Shown: positions 12,191 through 22,087 of the stretch, one piece after another | How positions within the stretch are numbered: position 1 is the first letter of the stretch | Layout: each line of letters begins with the position of its first letter | Source of the DNA: Pegoplata infirma | Lineage: Eukaryota > Arthropoda > Insecta > Diptera > Anthomyiidae | NCBI GenBank assembly: GCA_963921195.1 | Contig: OY992540.1 | Coordinates: forward strand, 13,337,136-13,401,135 | Direction of reading: 5' to 3' | DNA length: 64,000 bases | Made by a program: the position numbers and the translations under genes | Notes under the pieces: model-generated | Told to the model about the DNA's origin: nothing | What the model saw: only the letters and a program-made list of their open reading frames with translations | The model's database searches: none

Positions 12191-12469
12191 TTCGGAAATT
12201 AGAAAATTTTTTAAAAATATATTTTTATTCTAAAAGCATTTTAATTCTTTTTTAAAATTGATTTTGAAAAAAAATGTGCCTTTTTGAAAAAAAATTTCAG
12301 GACTTGAAAATTTTTGGTATGTCCAGTGACCAGTGAAATTTTGTCAGCCGAGCAAAAACAGGGATACGTTTCTTTCGCAAAAAAAGTGATGGGAAAGCTA
12401 TAAAATCATCCAATTTTTTGGTTTTTGCCAAAGGAGGTTTGTTAATTTTTTTATTTTTTTAATTTTCTA

Positions 12470-12930
12470 AATCTGAGAATTTTTTAAATGTCTCAGAATC
12501 TAAGACTTCTTCTTTACGAATAATGTCTCAGAATCTGGGACTTTTTTCGCACAGAAAAATTTTTAGATTCTAAGAACTTTTTTCTTCAGAAAAAGTCTCA
12601 GATTCTGACAGCTTTTACTATAGAAAAAATCTCATATTTTAAAGCATTTTTGAGATATTTTTACTATAGAAAATGTCTCATATTATTAGATTTGTTCGTA
12701 CTGAAAAAATTTTGAATCCGAACTTTTTTCAATAAAAAAAGTCTCAGACTTTGAGAACTTTTTCTGTTTAAAAAAGATTCAGATTTTGAGACCTTTTCCT
12801 TAAAATAAGTCTCAAATTCAAAGATTTTGAGACCTTTTTTGACAGATTCTTTTTCATAGAAATTTTCAGATTATGTCACATTTTTCCTTTAAAAATTTTC
12901 ATATAAAAACTTTCAGATTTTTTTTCTATG
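12470..12930 (+). repeat. Decayed copies of the CTCAG/CTGAG satellite
   Basis: Irregular copies of the 35/37-bp unit (for example ATGTCTCAGAATCTAAGACT near 12489 and ATGTCTCAGAATCTGGGACT near 12524) that degrade rightward. Orientation matches the array at 3462-7552. It looks like an old array or its remnant. Confidence 0.75.
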
Positions 12931-13407
12931 AAAAATTTTTGGTTTCGAGATTTTTTTCTTTCGGAAATTTTTTTAGAAAATTTCCTTTTTCCTCCTTTCT
13001 TTTCTTCTTCTTTTTTTTTTCTTTTTGAAATTTGGTCTGGGGGGGGGGGAATTTCCCCTCCCCCCCCCCCTTGAACCCGCGCATGCCGGTGACGGAATAA
13101 GATTTTTGAGACATTTTAATGATATGTCATAGAAATTTTCAGATTATGTCACATTTTTCCTTTAAAAATTTTCATATAAAAACTTTCAGATTTTTTTTCT
13201 ATGAAAAATTTTTGGTTTCGAGATTTTTTTCTTTCGGAAAATTTTTTAGAAAATTTCCTTTTTCCTCCTTTCTTTTCTTTTCTTTTTTTCTTTTTCTTTT
13301 TGAAATTTGGTCTGGGGGGGGGGGGGAATTTCCCCTCCCCCTCCCCCCTTGAACCCGCGCATGCCGATGACGGAATAAGATTTTTGAGAAATTTTAATGA
13401 TATGTCC
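12855..13407. repeat. 273-bp tandem duplication with G-run/C-run hairpin
   Basis: Two copies, 12855-13127 and 13128-about 13405, start CATAGAAATTTTCAGATTAT and end in AATGATATGTC. Each holds a pyrimidine tract, then a run of about ten G, GAATTTCCCC and a C run, a strong hairpin or G4-prone spot. Copies differ mainly in the lengths of these homopolymers. Open frames at 12926-13114 and 13119-13449 are by-products of the duplicated tract. Confidence 0.9.
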
Positions 13408-14802
13408 CTTTTTTACCCGTCAAGGGATATGAGATTTCAGATCGACTGATAACCGTTCACTTTTCCGGTATATTCACGATTTCGTCTGTCTGTTGAAAAC
13501 ACGCCAACTTAGACAGCCTCGTCAGGCTGATATTAAATTTCATTAAAATCGGTCTTAGGTTTAAGAAGTTATGAGCAAAACCGTGAATGGGTTTCACCCA
13601 TATGTTGCAAAACATGCTAACTACAAAAAAAAATGTTTATCTCAAAAAAAGTTTTAAGTCAAAAAACTTTTTAAACTTTTTTTTTCAAAATTTACTAAAA
13701 AAAAGTTTAAAAATTTTTTTACTTAAAATAAAATTTGCTTAATAAAAAAAAATTTTTTGGTGTTCTAGATTTCACATCCGAATTTCTTTTTCGTTTTGTT
13801 TCACATAAATAAAATTTGGTAAAAGTAAAACGAATGCATTTTTTCCCTTATGATTTTTTAAATTTTAATTATTTGATTTCAACTTCGAATGAAAACGTGA
13901 TCAACAAAACTCTAAACTTGATTTCATGTGATTCGGAAATTTTCATGTGAATTGAAAAGTTGTGAAAGACAGAACAGAGGCCTAAGTAAAAATTTTAATA
14001 TATTTTTTTACCTTAAAAAAAATCGAATCGTATTTTAGGCAATTTGGACTGTATTCATGGATTTGGCCAAGTCGAATTAAAATTTGTTTCATTTTTTTCT
14101 ATTTTGTAATGCTTCGTAATTAACTAACGTTAAGCCTTATCCTTAAAGTAAACCTTGGTCTTTTTTAGCTTATTTAAACATAATTATCCTGAAAAAAATT
14201 AAAATGTCTCAATAAATTTCTGTTTTTTTAATATTTATTTAACATCATTTGAAATGATTAATTTTTGTGTTTTATTATATATACATACATCCAGTAAGTA
14301 GTTAATTGATAACATTAACAAACTTTAATTTAGGCTATTTTCAAATATTTGTTGATTTCAACAACTCGACAAATCCTTGCAATTAACCCCTCTACATCTT
14401 CTAAAAATGTTTTACAAAATAACGAAACAAAAAAAAAATCATTTTTAAAAGTTGTGTTGGGGTGATTAACAGCATACTCTACTAAACTCGAATTATAAAA
14501 AAATAAACTTATTAGAATTATTAGATTTATACATTCACCTTAGAATCATGTGAACAAGAAATAAATTGAGTCAAAACTATTCGAGAACCAATCATCTTTT
14601 CCTTTTAATAAGCACGTGTAGAGTTTTAAAAACTCTCTGGGGCTATATGTTTGGTTTAAGTCAAATGGGTGGGTGTTTAAAAAATTTGATTCCTTTTTTG
14701 TTTCTTTAAATATTTTCAATTCTTCTGAATCAACAAGCACTGCAAACTTGTTTTAACAATTATTTATTTTTTTGTTTTAAATTTGCAGTGTAAAGGATAA
14801 AA
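13408..14802. other. Intergenic and FAM210 3' flank
   Basis: AT-rich DNA. 13440-13620 has a dispersed-repeat flavour (TCTGTCTGTTGAAAACACG, also near 63340). No recognised gene. The minus-strand frame at 14546-14740 lies just downstream of the FAM210 stop, has no recognisable domain, and is more likely 3' UTR. Confidence 0.5.
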
Positions 14803-17800
14803 TCATTTATCTTGTTGTTGTTTTTCTTGTTCCTTTTCTGCCTTGACTGCGGCACGATGGGCTTTTTTCTCTTCATACATACGAACAAATTCATCTTTAG
14901 TAGGCAAGGGTTTGATATGTCCTTGCTGCACTAAATATTTAATAGAAACTGTAGTACCACCTAGAAAATGATAGTATTGTGTTAATTTATGTATTTACAA
15001 AATAATTGTGATTTATAAACTAAGGGCCAGTTTACAGAAGGCGAACGCTACACACGAACGAAAATTTTTCATGTATTTTGTTGTTGTTACAATAACAAAA
15101 CACATGTAAAATTTTCGTTCGTGTGTAGCGTTCGCCTTCTATAAACTGGCACTAACTTACCTAAAGTGACCGCATAACGTACGGGAGTTGCTACTTTATA
15201 GCATACATAAGCTATAGCCCAGTGTCCCAAGCTTGAGTTTTGAACTTTTTCAATTATCGTTTCACTTAGGTGCACATATTGAAGAAGTGCGGGTACATCT
15301 ACACCACTGAAAGAAGGAAAAATAATTATTTAACTTTTTTTATAAAAGAATTTTTGGTTGTTATTAATAATAAATAAAAATTCTTAGACTCTGATACATT
15401 TTTTCTATATAGAAAAATTCTCAGATTCTGAGACATTTTTTCTATATAGAAAAATTCTCAGATTCTGAGACATTTTTTCTATATAGAAAAATTCTCAGAT
15501 TCTGAGACATTTTTTCTATATAGAAAAATTCTCAGATTCTGAGACATTTTTTCTATATAGAAAAATTCTCAGATTCTGAGACATTTTTTCTATATAGAAA
15601 AGTTCTCAGATTCTGAGACATTTTTTCTATATAGAAAAATTTCTTAGATTCTGAGACATTTTTTCTATATAGAAAAATTCTCAGATTCTGAGACATTTTT
15701 TCTATATAGAAAAATTCTCAGATTCTGAGACATTTTTTCTATATAGAAAAATTCTCAGATTCTGAGACATTTTTTCTATATAGAAAAATTTTCAGATTCT
15801 GAGACATTTTTTCTATATAGAAAAATTCTCAGATTCTGAGACATTTTTTCTATATAGAAAAATTCTCAGATTCTGAGACATTTTTTCTATATAGAAAAAT
15901 TCTCAGATTCTGAGACATTTTTTCTATATAGAAAAATTCTCAGATTCTGAGACATTTTTTCTATATAGAAAAATTCTCAGATTCTGAGACATTTTTTCTA
16001 TATAGAAAAATTCTCAGATTCTGAGACATTTTTTCTATATAGAAAAATTCTCAGATTCTGAGACATTTTTTCTATATAGAAAAATTCTCAGATTCTGAGA
16101 CATTTTTTCTATATAGAAAAATTCTCAGATTCTGAGACATTTTTTCTATATAGAAAAATTCTCAGATTCTGAGACATTTTTTCTATATAGAAAAATTCTC
16201 AGATTCAGAGACATTTTTTCTATATAGAAAAATTCTCAGATTCTGAGACATTTTTTCTATATAGAAAAATTCTCAGATTCTGAGACATTTTTTCTATACA
16301 GAAAAATTCTCAGATTCTGAGACATTTTTTCTATATAGAAAAATTCTCAGATTCTGAGACATTTTTTCTATATAGAAAAATTCTCAGATTCTGAGACATT
16401 TTTTCTATATAGAAAAATTTCTTAGATTCTGAGACATTTTTTCTATATAGAAAAATTCTCAGATTCTGAGACATTTTTTCTATATAGAAAAATTCTCAGA
16501 TTCTGAGACATTTTTTCTATATAGAAAAATTCTCAGATTCTGAGACATTTTTTCTATATAGAAAAATTTTCAGATTCTGAGACATTTTTTCTATATAGAA
16601 AAATTCTCAGATTCTGAGACATTTTTTCTATATAGAAAAATTCTCAGATTCTGAGACATTTTTTCTATATAGAAAAATTCTCAGATTCTGAGACATTTTT
16701 TCTATATAGAAAAATTCTCAGATTCTGAGACATTTTTTCTATATAGAAAAATTCTCAGATTCTGAGACATTTTTTCTATATAGAAAAATTCTCAGATTCT
16801 GAGACATTTTTTCTATATAGAAAAATTCTCAGATTCTGAGACATTTTTTCTATATAGAAAAATTCTCAGATTCTGAGACATTTTTTCTATATAGAAAAAT
16901 TCTCAGATTCTGAGACATTTTTTCTATATAGAAAAATTCTCAGATTCTGAGACATTTTTTCTATATAGAAAAATTCTCAGATTCAGAGACATTTTTTCTA
17001 TATAGAAAAATTCTCAGATTCTGAGACATTTTTTCTATATAGAAAAATTCTCAGATTCTGAGACATTTTTTCTATATAGAAAAATTCTCAGATTCTGAGA
17101 CATTTTTTCTATATAGAAAAATTCTCAGATTCTGAGACATTTTTTCTATATAGAAAAATTCTCAGATTCTGAGACATTTTTTCTATATAGAAAAATTTCT
17201 TAGATTCTGAGACATTTTTTCTATATAGAAAAATTCTCAGATTCTGAGACATTTTTTCTATATAGAAAAATTCTCAGATTCTGAGACATTTTTTCTATAT
17301 AGAAAAATTCTCAGATTCTGAGACATTTTTTCTATATAGAAAAATTTTCAGATTCTGAGACATTTTTTCTATATAGAAAAATTCTCAGATTCTGAGACAT
17401 TTTTTCTATATAGAAAAATTTCTTAGATTCTGAGACATTTTTTCTATATAGAAAAATTCTCAGATTCTGAGACATTTTTTCTATATAGAAAAATTCTCAG
17501 ATTCTGAGACATTTTTTCTATATAGAAAAATTCTCAGATTCTGAGACATTTTTTCTATATAGAAAAATTCTCAGATTCTGAGACATTTTTTCTATATAGA
17601 AAAACATTCAGATTCTGGGATATGAGGCATTTTTTTATATAGAAAATTATCAGATTTTTAAACATTTTCCTATAGAAAAATTATCAGATTTTGACACATT
17701 TTCCCAAGTTCAAAATGATATTGAATCGAATTTTTAAAGTTTTAACTCATAAGTGTGCGAGATATTGGAAGCTGTGCTGGCAGAGTGGACATTCATCTAC

Positions 17801-18322
17801 GATATCTAATGTGCTAATTATTTTTATTTTTATACAAATCCCATCCGCTCACCTTTTTGATAAATAATAAAAACCGCATAACCATCCCGCTGATGTTACC
17901 ACATGGACTGGTATCAACACATACCAATATTTCTTATACATTAATTTGAATTTAGCAAATAATCCCAAATTGGAGGCTTCACCAAATAAATCCACTTCAG
18001 ATATGGCTGCAGATTTTGTATCAGACTTATTGGCTAGATCCGGTGAATTCTTTGTGCCAAACTGGCAGAGTGTGTTGTAGATGGGTGCACAGACATGTGT
18101 TTGCAATTGTGGTAATAACAAATTGTTTTGTTTAAAACAATCCCTGTTGCTATAAATTGTACCCAGGTGTGCTGTGCTACTGTTACGTATAAACGCTGCT
18201 GTGGAATATTGCGCTGCACGTTTCAAAGACCATAGCTCTTGTGTTTTTAGTGGTTTTTGCACCCTCAGGAAGGGTGTGCTGTTGGATTTTAATACATTAG
18301 TAAATATTTTTAATGTGTTCAT
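14803..18322 (-). CDS. FAM210-family mitochondrial protein (DUF1279)
   Basis: Three exons on the minus strand: 17853-18322, 15161-15306, 14803-14960. Donors AAAAAG|GTGAGC and TTTAG|GTAAGT and acceptors CTTTCAG|T and TTTCTAG|G keep the frame and give 257 residues, TGA at 14803-14805. Residues 1-60 are basic and Ser/Thr-rich with few acids (MNTLKIFTNVLK..., RAAQYSTAAF), as in a mitochondrial presequence. DUF1279 starts near residue 122 (KFKLMYKKYWYVLIPVHVVT), includes one hydrophobic segment around YVLIPVHVVTSAGWLCGFYY, and continues across both introns (SGVDVPALLQY, SLGHWAIAYVCYKVATPVRY, AVTLGGTTVSIKYLVQQG). The tail is a charged helix rich in Glu, Lys and Gln. FAM210A/B are inner-membrane proteins tied to mitochondrial translation and to haem/iron handling in vertebrates; which paralogue this matches was not decided. 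Intron 1 (2.5 kb) contains the 37-bp satellite, intron 2 a foldback element. Confidence 0.92.
15026..15150. repeat. Foldback element in FAM210 intron 2
   Basis: Near-perfect inverted arms of about 43 bp, starting GCCAGTTTACAGAAGGCGAA at 15026 and ending CGCCTTCTATAAACTGGC at 15150, around a loop with TGTATTTTGTTGTTGTTAC. The right end is only about 10 bp from the exon 2 donor (GT at 15159-15160). Confidence 0.85.
15380..17704 (-). repeat. 37-bp satellite array with 778-bp higher-order period
   Basis: Tandem 37-bp units (forward: TTCTGAGACATTTTTTCTAT then ATAGAAAAATTCTCAGA), about 60 copies. Read on the minus strand the unit equals the 35-bp satellite of 3462-7552 except TATATAG for TATACG and one extra A. 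The centre TTTTTCTATATAGAAAAA is a perfect palindrome and the whole unit folds on itself. Marker variants repeat at fixed spacing: TTTCTTAG at 15641, 16419, 17197; TTTTCAG at 15789, 16567, 17345; GATTCAGAG at 16202, 16980. All are 778 bp apart (21 units with one base extra). The array lies wholly inside FAM210 intron 1. The ends (to about 15420 and after 17600) are diverged. Confidence 0.97.
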
Positions 18323-18549
18323 GATGTTGACTTATTTTTTGCACATTAAAATTTTGAAATAATTTCACTTTTATTAAAACAGATGTTATTTTTCTCTTTT
18401 TTTACATTTTTTAATTCATGCCTTGCTCTTGCTCAGAGAAACAAGTTGAGTCGAAAAAAGTCAGCGGCGGCGGATAAGCCAAATATTGTCTGCGGCGGTT
18501 CAGCCGATGCATTTCATTGGCAGAAGCCGATATCAATTTTAATAGTGAG
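18323..18549. other. FAM210 upstream region
   Basis: About 230 bp of 5' flank; no TATA box or clear promoter motif was recognised. An ORF at 18383-18628 has no recognisable domain and overlaps the dispersed repeat that begins near 18550. Confidence 0.4.
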
Positions 18550-19080
18550 TAACTTTCTCATTCCGTGTGTAACGCATAGAAATATCGGCTTAACTGCAGT
18601 TGAAGGACACCGATCTAGGACCCCATAAAGTATATTATTGATCGGAGATGAATTTTAAGGCATTCTAGCAATGCCCGTCTGCGCTATTTCAAAAATGTTG
18701 GCACGATCATGGCTTACGATGATAGGCTGGTTAGGATTGTAAATGGGCAAAATCGGACCAGAGAAAATTATTTCCCCTTCAGCGTCCAACCTGAATCAAA
18801 TTACGTCGCGTAAGGCGTAACGCCCAATAAGTTTTCGTTTCTAATATTTAAATGTGATGTACCTAAATCAAACGGACGTAAAAATTTAAAATTTGATGTG
18901 TTTGTTTTTTTACGTCTTGCGCGACGCAATTTGATTCTGCTTCGACCCTTAAAGCTAAATTAACCTCTGAAAAACGTCATTTACTTATAGGTTTTTTATA
19001 CTTTTGTTAAACAACTGAAAAATTTGTCAGAAAATGTTCAGTCTTGCAATTGGACCCATGGGAATTAAAAAGTAAATTTG
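18550..19080 (-). repeat. Dispersed repeat R, with hairpin insertion
   Basis: 18550-18690 is inverted relative to 32680-32790 (shared TGTGTAACGCATAGAAATAT and GGACCCCATAAAGTATAT-like segments), and 18720-18790 plus 18960-19030 match 32450-32580 (CTCTGAAAAACGT, GGCAAAATCGGACCAG). It is interrupted at about 18790-18942 by a hairpin with arms AATCAAATTACGTCGCG / CGCGACGCAATTTGATT. The parent transposon class was not determined. Confidence 0.65.
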
Positions 19081-19148
19081 TTAACATTTATGACGAGGGG
19101 GATGGTGTCCCACAAAGCCCCCGCCGACCACCCTTTTTGTATATTTTG

Positions 19149-19259
19149 TGTTTCTTCACAATACATCAACAAGCAGCAGACAGCAAAATTTTTACATGTA
19201 TTTTGTTGTTGCCGCAACAAAAAAAAAATTTTGCTGTCTGCTGTATTGTGAAGAAACAC
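19149..19259. repeat. Foldback, CAGCAGACAGC family
   Basis: Arms TGTTTCTTCACAATAC... and ...GTATTGTGAAGAAACA enclose CAGCAGACAGCAAAATTTT and its complement. A longer relative with the same CAGCAGACAGCAAAAA core is at 48016-48211. Confidence 0.75.
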
Positions 19260-19688
19260 TTTATTTTAATATATCTTTTTTAAATATTTTTTTATTGGAT
19301 CATTTAAAAGTTACAATGATCCAGTTGATTCGGCGGCGGCTTACTCTTATAAAAAGTAGGCGGCGCGGTTGAGCCGGCTCTGCGCTACTCGGCTTGGATC
19401 TCTGCTCTTCCTAATTGGCCAAATTTACTAAATTAATCAAACCGGACATGGTTGTTAAAGAAAGTACTTTATTTCACATGATTGTAGTAAAAGTTAGGTA
19501 CTGTATAAATATATTTCAAAAAAATCGTTACAGTTATCAACGAAATTCTAGAAAATAACAGTGAGCGCTGTAAGTTAATCACCGTTGAAAAAAAGTCTAC
19601 AAACATTTTAATTTGTAGTGAAAAATTATTAATGACATTTGTTTAGGTTTTGCATATCAGCTGTTTTGGCATCCAAAAAAATAACTTG

Positions 19689-19734
<46 letters not shown>

Positions 19735-19912
19735 GGCGTAAATCGTAAAAAACTGAAAAAGGTCAATTTCCCCCCATACAAATCGACCCCCCCTAAAAAT
19801 GAGTTTGGGCCGCTAAAAAAAATACGTGTCGAATTAATTTTCGTTCCTAACAACATATCCAAATTTCATGAAGATCGGAGGGTGACACCAGGGAGACTTC
19901 CCTTGTAAGTAA
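19260..19912. other. Non-coding, poly(A) run
   Basis: No gene seen. A homopolymer of 39 A at 19694-19732 is followed by sequence resembling the tail of a dispersed repeat; it could mark the 3' end of a retrosequence, but no source was recognised. Confidence 0.4.
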
Positions 19913-19914
19913 TA

Positions 19915-20059
19915 CCCTATTCACACTTACAGTTTTAAACCGTTTTTAGCAATTATTTTTAGCATTTTCTGTCATTATACTGTAATAGAATAAAGAAAGT
20001 GCTAATATAAATAAAATATTGCTGCTAAAAACGATTTAAAACTGTAAGTGTGAATAGGG
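19915..20059. repeat. Hairpin MITE with TA duplication
   Basis: 145 bp with inverted ends CCCTATTCACACTTACAG and CTGTAAGTGTGAATAGGG, flanked by TA at 19913-19914 and 20060-20061. The arms extend inward over AAACCGTTTTTAGCA. Likely Tc1/mariner-derived by target site; no coding capacity. Confidence 0.85.
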
Positions 20060-20099
20060 TATAAGTTACTCCGATTTCACGTTAATATCTGATTAACTG

Positions 20100-21163
20100 C
20101 ACTCAAAAAAGTATGTCGGTAAAATCAACTACAAAAGACAGTTGTTTTGACTACATTTTGTTGTTGAAAAGGCGTCCACTACATATTACGGTAAAAACAA
20201 CTGAACATGTTGTTGTTTTTAACTATTGATTTTCAACTACAAAATGTAATAAAAACTACTACAAAACTGTTTAATACAGTTGTTTTTACAACAATTGCCT
20301 GAAATTTTATTTAAAAAATTTCTTAAACGTTTAAATGATTGATATTTATTTATTTAAAAAGCAATACAATTCAGTTGGTTGTATAGAATTTCGACATGAT
20401 GACAATTTTTTGGTGTATTTATCTGGAATTATAGAAGAAAAAATATATATTAATAAAATGTTAAACAAAATGAATTGATTGTATTTACCTTTGTTTTTTT
20501 AATAGTTTGTTTCAAATTTCCACCGCTTCTGATCAAAATTTGTCTGGAATAAAAAAAAAAAAGAAATGCTTTGGTAGAATTGATTTATAAAAAAAATAAT
20601 TAATTTGCAATGTTTGAAAAAAGTATGTACCTCTTCTGTTGTGTATACAAAGAAAAGAAAGATGGCACGCAGGCAACCAAGCCGACAAAAAATTTTTTGT
20701 TTTTTTCCGATTGGTTTTTACGCACGCTTATGTGAGCGCTGTATTATACATACTTGCTATCTCATTTATCCACTTATTTTCTTTGGCTCAAGAATATTTT
20801 TCCAAAAACATATCTTTTGTTATAATTAAATTTAATAAATTGTAATTTCATTTATTTAGATATTTTTTATTTGGTATAAAAATAATTCCTTCCGCATCCC
20901 GCACGACCAACTCGTTCGACACATTCGTTTGGAATAAAAATTTCTAGAAAAAACGAGTTTTTAGAAAAAAACTAAAAACAACTACATAAATCAACTATTG
21001 CTACAGTGTAGTATATTTTTTGTAGTTATTTTTTGAAACTACTACAAAAAAAGTTGTTTGAGATTTTTTCATACAAAAACGACCGAAATTGTAGTTAAAA
21101 ACAACAGCTACTACTTACTACATAAACGACCGTCATGTAGTAACTGCAATAATTTTCTAAGTG
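20100..21163 (-). mobile_element. Diverged family-A-like element, TG target duplication
   Basis: Begins CACTCAAAAAAGTATG and ends ATAATTTTCTAAGTG, with TG on both sides (20098-20099, 21164-21165). The first 200 bp and the last 150 bp share AACTAC/GTAGTTG motifs with family A in reverse orientation. The middle (20290-20990) is unlike other copies and has no recognisable ORF. A related piece lies at about 28190-28310. It sits inside a D-family repeat, whose sequence resumes at 21348. Confidence 0.6.
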
Positions 21164-21165
21164 TG

Positions 21166-21345
21166 CACACAAAAAAAAAATAAAAAAATTGTGCCAGTTT
21201 GTGGTTTAATTACAACCTATAAAGTGGTTTTGGATAACTTACCAAAGTTTTTGCTCTAAAAAACTGAGGTAAATTATCCAAAACCACTTTATAGGTTGTA
21301 TTATCCCCAAAACGGACACAATTTTTTTATATTTTTTTTTGTGTG
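21166..21345. repeat. Foldback P, TG target duplication
   Basis: Inverted arms CACACAAAAAAAAAATAAAA ... TTTTTTTTTGTGTG with shared internal ACAACCTATAAAGTGGTTTT and its complement near 21285. TG lies on both sides (21164-21165 and 21346-21347), so it reuses the dinucleotide that ends the element before it. Confidence 0.75.
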
Positions 21346-21783
21346 TGCATATAAAAAACATCATGTTTTCACTGGCTTCATACAAGCCTAAATATTTCGC
21401 TGAAAAGGTATTCTGTTCACTGATGATAATCCCAAAAAATAGCCGGATTTATGTTGCATCAAATTACATCAACACTATTATAAACATGTTTTTAAAAGGT
21501 ACGGTATGTGTTCCTCTAACTCCCATTGGAGCATAGGGCGCCTTAGCGATTCGTTAGCAATTTGTGATTCGGGAATGTGGGCTGCTAACCCTCGTCCCCT
21601 AGATTGGTGATAGGGCTGCTATCTACGTGTCCAATCCCACGATGCAACCATGTTTCAGCGGTTATCGCCTACTATCCTGAGACGTCCTTTCGACCATTCA
21701 GGATACATGGACACGGACCATTTAAAGGCCTGTAATTTGTTCACCAGTGAAAAAAAACTGTTTCGAAACATTTAAACAAAACA
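21346..21783 (+). repeat. D-family repeat with LINE 3' fragment
   Basis: 21348-21500 and 21715-21780 match the intact copy at 25860-26040 (ATATAAAAAACATCATG ... TTTTTAAAAGGTACGG and GGACCATTTAA). Between them, about 21502-21715 is an antisense fragment of a LINE 3' end; its GGAGCATAGGGCGCC segment matches, inverted, the 3' end of the LINE at 28735-29295. Confidence 0.6.
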
Positions 21784-22087
21784 CACTCAGAAAATTGTGC
21801 AAGTTACTCCATGTTAGTTGTTTGTATATTTTACAGTGTTAGTTGTTTTCAACTACAAAGTCAGTTGTTTTTGTATGAAAAATATCAATCAACTATTTCT
21901 ATTAGTTATTTTAAGTCGTTTTTTTGAATAACTAACAAAAAAGTACTGTAATGTAGTAACAGTTATTTAAAGTAGTTAATTTTATTTTTTTTATCTGTGA
22001 AAAATTTTCAATGTTTTTTTCCAAAAAATAAAAAAAAATATTTAGTTTTGTTATTATTCGACCTTTTTTTATTAAATGTTTTTATAA
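21784..22087 (+). mobile_element. Family-A MITE copy, left part
   Basis: Starts CACTCAGAAAATTGTGCAAG and follows the family-A consensus up to about 22085, where foldback Z begins. The family-A text resumes at about 23762-23932, then is cut by element Y. The right end was not found after Y. Confidence 0.7.

Noticed and set aside
12926..13449. Lys- or Phe-rich ORFs
   Set aside because: They arise from translated pyrimidine/purine tracts in the 273-bp duplication.
14546..14740. 64-residue minus-strand ORF downstream of FAM210
   Set aside because: It lies where the FAM210 3' UTR should be, has no recognisable domain and no splice sites supporting an exon.
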